64,000 nucleotides of DNA. It comes from Paenibacillus piri (GTDB lineage: Bacteria > Bacillota > Bacilli > Paenibacillales > NBRC-103111). A program made the translations under genes and the position numbers. Positions 33,954 to 40,717 of this stretch are shown here, one piece after another (position 1 is the first letter of the stretch; every line of letters starts with the position of its first letter). The stretch lies in contig NZ_SMRT01000002.1 in assembly GCF_004354045.1 (NCBI RefSeq), positions 186,001 through 250,000 on the forward strand, in the 5' to 3' direction. The notes below the pieces were generated by a model, which was not told the DNA's origin, ran no database searches, and saw nothing but the letters and a program-made list of their open reading frames with translations.

Positions 33954-35255
33954 ATGAGTAAAATTATTATTACGAACGGCGTTTTTATAACAATGGACGA
34001 GCAGCAGCCTGTGGTTCAAGGATGCATGGCGATTGAAAATGACCGGATCGCTTATATAGGCGGAGAGCTTCCGCATCCGCTCGAAAGTTATGACGTACGG
34101 ATCGACGGCTCCAACAAGCTGTACATGCCCGGGTTAGTCAATACTCATAACCATGCGGCGATGTCTTTGCTCCGCGGCTATGGCGACGATCTGGCTCTGC
34201 AGGTATGGCTGCAGGAAAAAATGTGGCCGATGGAAGGCAAGTTCACCGCTCGTGATGTGCGTTGGGGTTCTTTGCTGTCCATTCTGGAGATGCTAAAAGG
34301 CGGCACAACGACTTTTGTCGATATGTACGACCATATGAATGAAGTCGCTCAGGTGGTCGAAGAAAGCGGCATGCGCGCTTGTCTCACCCGCGGCGTCATC
34401 GGACTGTGCCCGCCAGAGGTGCAAAATGCGAAGCTGGCTGAAGCCCGCCAATTTGCCATCGATTGGCACGGGAAGGCGAACGGCCGCATCACGGCCATGA
34501 TGTCGCCGCATGCTCCTTATACATGTCCGCCCGATTATATCGAGAAAATTGTGCAGGCTGCGCACGATTTGCAGCTTCCGCTGCACACGCATATGTCGGA
34601 GACGGCCCGCGAGGTCCAGGATAATGTCGATCAGTACGGCGCAAGACCGGTTGCGCATTTGGCCAAGCTGGGATTGTTTTCACGTCCGGCACTCGTTGCC
34701 CATGCCGTCCATCTAACAGATGAAGAGATTGACATCCTGAAGCAGTACGATGTACGCGTCTCCCATAATCCGGGCAGCAACCTGAAGCTGGCAAGCGGCG
34801 TGGCGCGGGTTCCGGACCTGATGCGCCAAGGCGTGCTCGTATCGCTTGGCACGGACGGTCCGGCGAGCAACAACAATTTGGATATGTTCGAAGAAATGAG
34901 ACTGGCCGCTTTGATCCATAAGGGCGTGTCCGGCGATCCCGTTGCGGTGCCTGCGGAAGCGGCCTTGCGGATGGGTACGCTGGACGGCGCCAGATCGATC
35001 TGGCTGGATGATGTGGGCGCGCTGCAGACCGGCATGAAAGCGGACTTTATCGCATTGAATATCGATCAGCCGCATTTTTTCCCGAAAACAAACTTTATTT
35101 CGCATGCCATCTATTCGACTTCGGCCAAAGATGTTGCGGACGTATGGGTTAACGGCAGCATGATCGTTAAAAACGGCCAATGCCTGACGCTCGACGAGGA
35201 AAAAATATTGTTCGAAGCGCAGCGCTGCTTTGAACGGCTTGTCGGACAAGCCTGA
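33954..35255 (+). CDS. mtaD: 5-methylthioadenosine/S-adenosylhomocysteine deaminase
   Basis: 433 residues, amidohydrolase fold. It deaminates methylthioadenosine and S-adenosylhomocysteine, recycling products of SAM chemistry. Metal ligands are in MPGLVNTHNHAAMSLLRG (HxH), HTHMSET, HAVHL and SLGTDGPASNNNLDMF. MSPHAPYTC is also typical. ATG 33954 is chosen because it follows GGGGACGG and gives the standard N-terminus; an in-frame ATG at 33915 lacks a ribosome site. The function could also be a related cytosine- or atrazine-type hydrolase. Confidence 0.88.
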   Translation: MSKIIITNGVFITMDEQQPVVQGCMAIENDRIAYIGGELPHPLESYDVRIDGSNKLYMPGLVNTHNHAAMSLLRGYGDDLALQVWLQEKMWPMEGKFTARDVRWGSLLSILEMLKGGTTTFVDMYDHMNEVAQVVEESGMRACLTRGVIGLCPPEVQNAKLAEARQFAIDWHGKANGRITAMMSPHAPYTCPPDYIEKIVQAAHDLQLPLHTHMSETAREVQDNVDQYGARPVAHLAKLGLFSRPALVAHAVHLTDEEIDILKQYDVRVSHNPGSNLKLASGVARVPDLMRQGVLVSLGTDGPASNNNLDMFEEMRLAALIHKGVSGDPVAVPAEAALRMGTLDGARSIWLDDVGALQTGMKADFIALNIDQPHFFPKTNFISHAIYSTSAKDVADVWVNGSMIVKNGQCLTLDEEKILFEAQRCFERLVGQA

Positions 35256-35290
35256 CATCATGCCGGAGACGGGGAGGAGGAGTGCAACCC

Positions 35291-35782
35291 GTGAAATACA
35301 AAGTTATCGCTTCGGCGGTCGTCGTGCTGGGATTGATCGTTTACCTGAGTATTTTTATCTTCAACAAAGTCCAGGAAGACGAATGGAAAGTCCAGCGCAG
35401 CGCCGTTCAAACCGCTTATGAAAAAACGATTTTAACCGAAGCGGACAAAGTGGAAACGTTCGTGGGCGATCAGCCGTTTACGGTCGTTCACGGTATGGAT
35501 AAAATCGGCCAAAGGCTGATTGTATGGGTAGGGCAGGATCAGATTTATACGCAGATGGAAACGGACGGAATTACCGCCGATCAAGCCGGCCAGCTCCTTA
35601 TGGCACGGCAGCCCGCAGCGGAAATTATGCGGCTCATTCCCGGCGTGCTGAACGGGGCGCTCGTCTGGGAAGCATTTTATAAGGTGATGCCGGAAGATGC
35701 GGGCCGCGGTCATTTTTACTACGATTATTACAACTTTAAAGACGGCGCATATATCGATACGTATAATTTAAACATCAATTAA
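35291..35782 (+). CDS. ypmB: YpmB-like membrane-anchored protein (DUF5590)
   Basis: 163 residues from GTG 35291, since GGGGAGGAGG ends 10 nt before it; GTG 35282 is too close to that site. One N-terminal membrane segment (VIASAVVVLGLIVYLSIFIF), then a propeptide-like domain with TADQAGQLLMARQPAAEIMR and a YKVMPEDAGRGHFYYDYYNF segment resembling PepSY-type inhibitory folds. The position between dinG and nth corresponds to ypmB in B. subtilis. Function unknown. Confidence 0.8.
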   Translation: MKYKVIASAVVVLGLIVYLSIFIFNKVQEDEWKVQRSAVQTAYEKTILTEADKVETFVGDQPFTVVHGMDKIGQRLIVWVGQDQIYTQMETDGITADQAGQLLMARQPAAEIMRLIPGVLNGALVWEAFYKVMPEDAGRGHFYYDYYNFKDGAYIDTYNLNIN

Positions 35783-35789
35783 ATCGGGG

Positions 35790-35837
35790 GCGGCTCCGCA
35801 TAAGACACGGCATTTTCGCCGGCTTGTGCGCAGCCGC
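35790..35837 (+). terminator. Imperfect stem-loop after ypmB
   Basis: GCGGCTCCGCATAAG (35790-35804) pairs with CTTGTGCGCAGCCGC (35823-35837) at 12 of 15 positions. The downstream tract TCTTC is poor in T, so termination is uncertain. Confidence 0.45.
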
Positions 35838-35884
35838 TCTTCTATGTTTCCACACATTGCATCAGGCATTCGTATATATCGTGT

Positions 35885-35892
35885 GCTATACT
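35885..35892 (+). promoter_or_regulatory. Extended -10 promoter candidate before the FtsH-like operon
   Basis: TGCTATACT with the -10 box at 35887-35892 and no matching -35. It would place the structured repeat at 35921-36032 inside the 5' untranslated region of the next two genes. Confidence 0.35.
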
Positions 35893-35920
35893 ATTTATAT
35901 GCCAAATTGATATATACGAA

Positions 35921-36032
35921 AATCTTCTGATCGAAGCCCTATCGACGAAAATATAACCGTGTTTTTAACGCTGCTTTTCTTGCGATAAACAATTCATTCA
36001 GCTTCGCTGAAAACTTATAAATTATTATATCT
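35921..36032 (-). repeat. Inverted, diverged copy of the structured dispersed repeat
   Basis: The reverse complement aligns over its length with the 118-bp unit at 17798. It shares GTCGATAGGGCTTCGATCAG-like, AAAAACACG, GCAAGAAAAGC and TTCAGC-GAA-GCTGAA blocks. It ends 22 nt before ATG 36055, in the same orientation and at nearly the same distance as the copy before yitT. Confidence 0.85.
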
Positions 36033-36054
36033 TAAGAAAGGGGGACGTCAGCTT

Positions 36055-36585
36055 ATGAAGTTACGTCTCTTGCCTATAGTTATTAGTGTTTCTATTACGG
36101 CTGTCGTTTTATTCGGCGGCTGGTTTGTATATCAGAGCGTTGCGATGGAAAATCCGCTGACGCAAGTCGTCGAAAGTACACCGGGCGTGCAATTGGTCAA
36201 CACGAAAATTACGAATTCGGCGACAGAGCTGGAATTAAAGATGGAGCCCGGTACAAGCTTAAGAGAAGTTTATGACCGCATCCGTCATGAAGGCAGCTCG
36301 GCGTTAGGTAAAAGAGAGCTGAAGCTGACCGTAGTTAACGAATCTTCTCCCGAAATTGATCAATGGTGGTCCTCGGCTTTATTCGACGTAGCGCAGGCTA
36401 TGGAAACGAAGAAGTATGCGCAAATTCCGGAAACGTTGCAAGCCCGTGCGGCGTCCGCCCATTTGAAAGTGTCTACGGAGATGGACGACAAGTATGTATA
36501 TGTGACGATGTCGGACGGCACGAAGAGCAAGTATAAAATGCTGCCGCGAACTCCTTCGATGATGGGGGTGTGGCCTAATGAGTAA
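36055..36585 (+). CDS. Membrane-anchored protein paired with the FtsH-like protease
   Basis: 176 residues, not recognised. One N-terminal membrane span (about 5-29, LLPIVISVSITAVVLFGGWFVY), then ~145 extracytoplasmic residues. These show beta-strand-rich segments (LVNTKITNSATELELKM), a helix (LREVYDRIRHEGSSALG) and another strand-helix unit. The gene has a good GAAAGGGGG site and its last 8 nt overlap the start of the protease gene, implying equimolar synthesis. A partner or sensor for the protease is inferred from the overlap and complementary topology. Confidence 0.8.
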   Translation: MKLRLLPIVISVSITAVVLFGGWFVYQSVAMENPLTQVVESTPGVQLVNTKITNSATELELKMEPGTSLREVYDRIRHEGSSALGKRELKLTVVNESSPEIDQWWSSALFDVAQAMETKKYAQIPETLQARAASAHLKVSTEMDDKYVYVTMSDGTKSKYKMLPRTPSMMGVWPNE

Positions 36586-38080
36586 GCTGTATAAAGAAAT
36601 TTTTGTCGGAGCGGCTCCGGTACTTCTTATATTTCTGTACTTCATCGGCGTCAATATCGTTCCTTTATTGTTTATGACCATTATTTTCGGCGCCCTGTAC
36701 TATATGACGCGGATGCGGACCGGCGGCGGCTTCGGAGGATCGGAACGAAAAGCCCGCAACGCCGCATCGCCAAGCTACATGACCTTCGACGATATAGGAG
36801 GACAGCACAGGGCCAAAGGAGAGCTGAAGGAAGCACTCGATTTTTTGATCAAGCACGATGAAATCCAGAAGCTCGGCATACGTCCGCTTAAAGGCATTTT
36901 GCTGACCGGACCGCCCGGAACGGGTAAAACGCTGATGGCCAAAGCCGCGGCGCATTATACAAACTCTGTATTTCTGGCCGCCGCAGGCAGCGAGTTCGTC
37001 GAGATGTATGTCGGCGTTGGCGCGAGCCGGATTCGGGATATGTTCAAAGATGCGCGTTCCCGCGCAGTGAAGGAAAACAAGGACAGCGCAATTGTGTTTA
37101 TCGATGAAATTGATGTGATCGGCGGCAAGCGGGACGGAGGCCAGCACCGCGAGTACGATCAAACCTTGAATCAGCTGCTGACGGAAATGGACGGAATTCA
37201 CACCGCCGAAACCCCAAGAATATTGATTGTCGCGGCGACGAACCGGAAAGAAATGCTGGATAGCGCACTGCTGCGGCCCGGACGGTTTGACCGACATATT
37301 GAGGTCGATTTGCCCGATAAAAAAGGCAGACTTCACATATTAAACATACACGCCAAGAACAAGCCGATTTCAGAGGAAGCGAACCTCGAGCACATTGCCG
37401 AGGAAACGTTCCATTTCTCCGGCGCGCAGCTGGAAAGCGTGATGAATGAAGCTGCGATCTATGCGATGCGCGATGAATCGGCCTGCATCGAGCAGCGGCA
37501 TTTATCCCAGGCCGTCGATAAAGTTATGATGGGGGAGAAGACGGACCGCGAATCGACCAAGGAGGAGCGGGACCGTGTCGCGCTGCATGAATTGGGTCAT
37601 GCGATCACAGCCGAAGTGGTGCGCCCCGGATCGGTATCGCAGGTGGCTCTCAGTCCGCGCGGCCAGGCACTGGGCTATGTTCGTCACAATCCTCAGCAGG
37701 ATCAATATTTGTATACAAAAGAAAATCTTGAGGAGCAAATTATGATTGCGCTGGGCGGCGCGGTCGCCGAGGAAATGTTTTACGGCGGGCGCAGTACCGG
37801 TTCCCGCAACGATTTCGAACAAGCGCTGCATCTGGTCCGCACGATGATGGATTCCGGGTTGACAAGCCTTGGCATCATCGACCGGCAGATGGTAACGAAA
37901 GAAGAGCTGATGAAGGAAAACGCGGCGATTCTGGAGCAGCTGACGATCGGTACCCGCGAGCTGCTGGAAAACCACCGCACGGTGTTCGAGCAATCGTTAA
38001 CCATTTTGATTAAAGAAGAAGTGCTTTCGGGAGAGCAGTTCCGTCAGCTGCTCGCGCAATCGGGCGAGCAGATCGCTTAA
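36578..38080 (+). CDS. Compact FtsH-type AAA+ zinc metalloprotease
   Basis: 500 residues versus about 640 for FtsH. Two adjacent hydrophobic helices (about 8-24 and 27-43) have almost no loop between them, so the usual ~70-residue extracytoplasmic domain is missing. The AAA module has Walker A GPPGTGKT (111-118), Walker B FIDEID (174-179) and the arginine-finger region ALLRPGRFDR. The protease site is H337-E338-L-G-H341, with a likely third ligand D412 in STGSRNDFEQA, so it should be active. It is a paralogue of FtsH, not the housekeeping copy. Confidence 0.88.
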   Translation: MSKLYKEIFVGAAPVLLIFLYFIGVNIVPLLFMTIIFGALYYMTRMRTGGGFGGSERKARNAASPSYMTFDDIGGQHRAKGELKEALDFLIKHDEIQKLGIRPLKGILLTGPPGTGKTLMAKAAAHYTNSVFLAAAGSEFVEMYVGVGASRIRDMFKDARSRAVKENKDSAIVFIDEIDVIGGKRDGGQHREYDQTLNQLLTEMDGIHTAETPRILIVAATNRKEMLDSALLRPGRFDRHIEVDLPDKKGRLHILNIHAKNKPISEEANLEHIAEETFHFSGAQLESVMNEAAIYAMRDESACIEQRHLSQAVDKVMMGEKTDRESTKEERDRVALHELGHAITAEVVRPGSVSQVALSPRGQALGYVRHNPQQDQYLYTKENLEEQIMIALGGAVAEEMFYGGRSTGSRNDFEQALHLVRTMMDSGLTSLGIIDRQMVTKEELMKENAAILEQLTIGTRELLENHRTVFEQSLTILIKEEVLSGEQFRQLLAQSGEQIA

Positions 38081-38113
38081 GCTTCGGCAGCAATGGCTGC
38101 CGGAGCTTTTTTG
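38080..38113 (+). terminator. Terminator of the FtsH-like operon
   Basis: 12-bp stem AGCTTCGGCAGC / GCTGCCGGAGCT with one G-T pair and loop AATG, then TTTTTTG. It begins at the stop codon. The following 190 nt to 38306 show no certain promoter. Confidence 0.92.
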
Positions 38114-38306
38114 TTTTTGTTCGCCAAATCATGCATTGAAAGCGTTTGAAAAATTGCGGAATTTCGTGCCTTTCAGGCTATTTTTGTCGTGAAACGCAAC
38201 TTTTTCGGTTTTTGACAGTCTAATAGAATGGTAGATTTCGCCAATAAACCGGATTTCGTTTGTACCGGTTTCATAGATTCGAATACATAATAAGCTGAGG
38301 TGTACA

Positions 38307-40076
38307 ATGAGAATACTGACTACGATGATTTTCATGTTGCTTGTATCCCTGCTCGCAGTTCCGCTTATGGCGTTTGCCGCGGAGCAGCCCATTCATCTGT
38401 TTTTGAACGGAAAGGCGCTGGCTGCCGAGGTGGCTCCTAAAATTGTGCAAGGCAATACGGTCGTGCCTGTCCGGGTCATTGCCGAATCGCTGGGCTCCAA
38501 AGTGCAGTGGGAAGAAAAAAGCCGGAAAGTAACCGTAGCTAAAGACGACATTAACATTCAGCTGTTTATCAATAAACAGGAAGTAACCGTTAACAACAAA
38601 CGTTTTCAACTGGAGACCGCACCGGCCATTATGGACGGCAGCACCATGCTGCCGCTCCGTTTTGTGAGCGAGCAGTTCGGCGTCAAGGTCACCTGGGATG
38701 AACCGACGAGATCCGTCTTTCTTTTTCAGGAAACGGACATGTCGGACGATGAGGCTGACTTAGCGGCGGAACTTGAAGGAGAAGCCGTGGACGGTAAAGC
38801 TGCGGCGTCCGATAAGGAAGGTCGTCCCGTTGACGGCAAGCCTGCCGCCGACAAGGACCAGGGCAAAGCGGGCGATAAATCCGGCGATAAGGAGCCGGCG
38901 AAGACATCCGACAAAACCGCCGACAAAGACGCTGGCAACACGACGAACAAAACCACAGACAAAGACGCTGGCAAAACGGCGGACAAGCCGGGCGCTGCGG
39001 GAGCGGCGCCTTTGCCGGGCGATGCCGCGGGCAAGGACAAGCCATGCGACAAAAACGCCGTTTCAGGTCAGCAGCCGCCGGCAGGACAACCGGGTCAAGG
39101 CCAGCAAGGTCAATTGGGACAGCCGGTCCAGTCTGGCCAAGCCGTTCAACCGGGACAGACGAACCCGAATTCCCCGGCAAACTGCAAAGCTGCCGAAGCG
39201 GCGACAACCGTTCAATCCATCGTATTGGACGGAGATCAGCTTATTGTCAAAGCAAGCGGCGCCAAAGCGGTGCCGAACGTAAGCTACACGGATGAGCCGA
39301 AACGGATTGTGATCGAAATACCCGATGCGCAGCTCGACCCGGCCCTGAAGCTGGGAGCGAACGGCGAAGGCGTGAGCAAGGATAAAAGCCAGACCGTCTC
39401 GCAAATTCGATATTTGCTATTTTCAAAAGAGTCTACTAACGTTAGAATAATAATAGATTTATCTAAGAAAATAGATTTAAAACCTTCGAACGCGAGCTCG
39501 CCGACTCAATTGGTCTGGTCGCTGATTGCGCCGAAGGATCGTTACCGGGTCGTTATCGACCCGGGTCACGGGGGCAAGGATACCGGCGCTATTTCGATTA
39601 CCAAGCGGCTGGAGAAAGATTTTGTACTTGCCTTGAGCACCAAAGTCCACAAGCTGCTGGAGAAGGAGCCGAAGATCGAAGCTTTACTGACCCGAAAAGA
39701 CGACACGTTTGTCGAGCTGTCTGATCGCGCCGATTATGCAAATGACCGGCAGGCGGATCTGTTTGTCGCGATTCACGGCAATTCCGCAGGGAAAGAAACC
39801 GTCCGCGGCGTTGAGACGTATTATTATACGGAACAAAGCGCATCCTTCGCAGCATTGATGCACAAGCAATTGCTTAAATCGACAGGGTTTCCCGATCGTA
39901 AAGTGAAGCAATCCGGGTTTTATGTCGTCAAAAACACGACAATGCCTTCGTTATTGCTGGAGGTCGGCTTTTTATCCAACCAAACGGATGAAAGCACGAT
40001 GTTCCAGGACGCTTTTCAAAATCAGGTTGCCGCATCCATCGTTGCTGCCATCAAACAGCAGTTGAATATCGACTAA
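38307..40076 (+). CDS. Secreted N-acetylmuramoyl-L-alanine amidase
   Basis: 589 residues. A signal peptide (to about VPLMAFAA) is followed by a copper-amine-oxidase-N-type domain pair (30-140; VPVRVIAESLG and LPLRFVSEQFG), then a long Asp/Lys/Thr- then Gln/Gly/Pro-rich linker (about 145-290). An AMIN domain (about 300-400) and an Amidase_3 catalytic domain (about 410-589) follow. Zinc and catalytic residues lie in DPGHGGKDTGA, KRLEKDF, AIHGN and LEVGFLSN. It would cleave the amide bond between muramic acid and the stem peptide in the wall. Two lone cysteines (KPCDK, ANCKA) flank the Gln/Pro linker. Confidence 0.93.
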   Translation: MRILTTMIFMLLVSLLAVPLMAFAAEQPIHLFLNGKALAAEVAPKIVQGNTVVPVRVIAESLGSKVQWEEKSRKVTVAKDDINIQLFINKQEVTVNNKRFQLETAPAIMDGSTMLPLRFVSEQFGVKVTWDEPTRSVFLFQETDMSDDEADLAAELEGEAVDGKAAASDKEGRPVDGKPAADKDQGKAGDKSGDKEPAKTSDKTADKDAGNTTNKTTDKDAGKTADKPGAAGAAPLPGDAAGKDKPCDKNAVSGQQPPAGQPGQGQQGQLGQPVQSGQAVQPGQTNPNSPANCKAAEAATTVQSIVLDGDQLIVKASGAKAVPNVSYTDEPKRIVIEIPDAQLDPALKLGANGEGVSKDKSQTVSQIRYLLFSKESTNVRIIIDLSKKIDLKPSNASSPTQLVWSLIAPKDRYRVVIDPGHGGKDTGAISITKRLEKDFVLALSTKVHKLLEKEPKIEALLTRKDDTFVELSDRADYANDRQADLFVAIHGNSAGKETVRGVETYYYTEQSASFAALMHKQLLKSTGFPDRKVKQSGFYVVKNTTMPSLLLEVGFLSNQTDESTMFQDAFQNQVAASIVAAIKQQLNID

Positions 40077-40089
40077 GGAGAGGGTAACG

Positions 40090-40656
40090 ATGTCTTACCA
40101 TTTCGTCAAAACCGCAATCATCGGCGCGTCCTTGCTGGCGCTTCTGTCTGCATGCGGACAATCGAAGGCGCTTGTATCGGGCGAGCAGCCCGCTATACCG
40201 AAGCAGTCGCAGACAAGCGCTCCCGAGTCCCAACCGGCGGTGAAACCGGCCGAGCAGGATAATATGAAGCAAGCAAAAGTCAAAGTGTATTACGGGGACG
40301 AAAACGGCGAGAAATTAGTCGAACAGGAAACGACGGTTACCTACCAGCAGGAGGACGGCAAATACGCTGCGGCCTTAAAAGCATTATCCGAATCGCCCGG
40401 CGGCAAACAGCTCGCATTGTTAAAAGGAATTAAGATTTTATCGGCCAATCTGAAGGATCAGATGCTGACCGTGAACTTGTCCATCGCACCGGAAGGTCGG
40501 TTGGGCTCGGGCGGGGAGGCTCTGCTTTTGCAGGCTGTGCAAAATACCGTTTTTCAATTTTCAGAGATTCATAGTCTTGAAATTTTAGTTGACGGAAAAA
40601 AGGTTGAGAGCCTGATGGGACATATGGATCTGCCTCATCCGATCAAGCGCGGCTGA
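40090..40656 (+). CDS. GerM-domain lipoprotein
   Basis: 188 residues. Signal peptide with lipobox LLSAC, a Ser/Pro/Gln-rich spacer (about 25-55) and one GerMN domain from about residue 62 (VKVYYGDENGEKLV, ALKALSESPGG, ILSANLKDQMLTVNLS, LQAVQNTVFQFSEIHSLEI). Single-domain GerM relatives occur with amidases and are linked to spore cortex or wall turnover in Bacillus. It starts 13 nt after the amidase stop with AAGGAGAGGG, so the two form one operon. Confidence 0.9.
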   Translation: MSYHFVKTAIIGASLLALLSACGQSKALVSGEQPAIPKQSQTSAPESQPAVKPAEQDNMKQAKVKVYYGDENGEKLVEQETTVTYQQEDGKYAAALKALSESPGGKQLALLKGIKILSANLKDQMLTVNLSIAPEGRLGSGGEALLLQAVQNTVFQFSEIHSLEILVDGKKVESLMGHMDLPHPIKRG

Positions 40657-40717
40657 TGAACGGATAAGCGCATGCAATTACAGCTTTCATGTTGAGTAAA
40701 CCGGGAGGAATTTGTAA

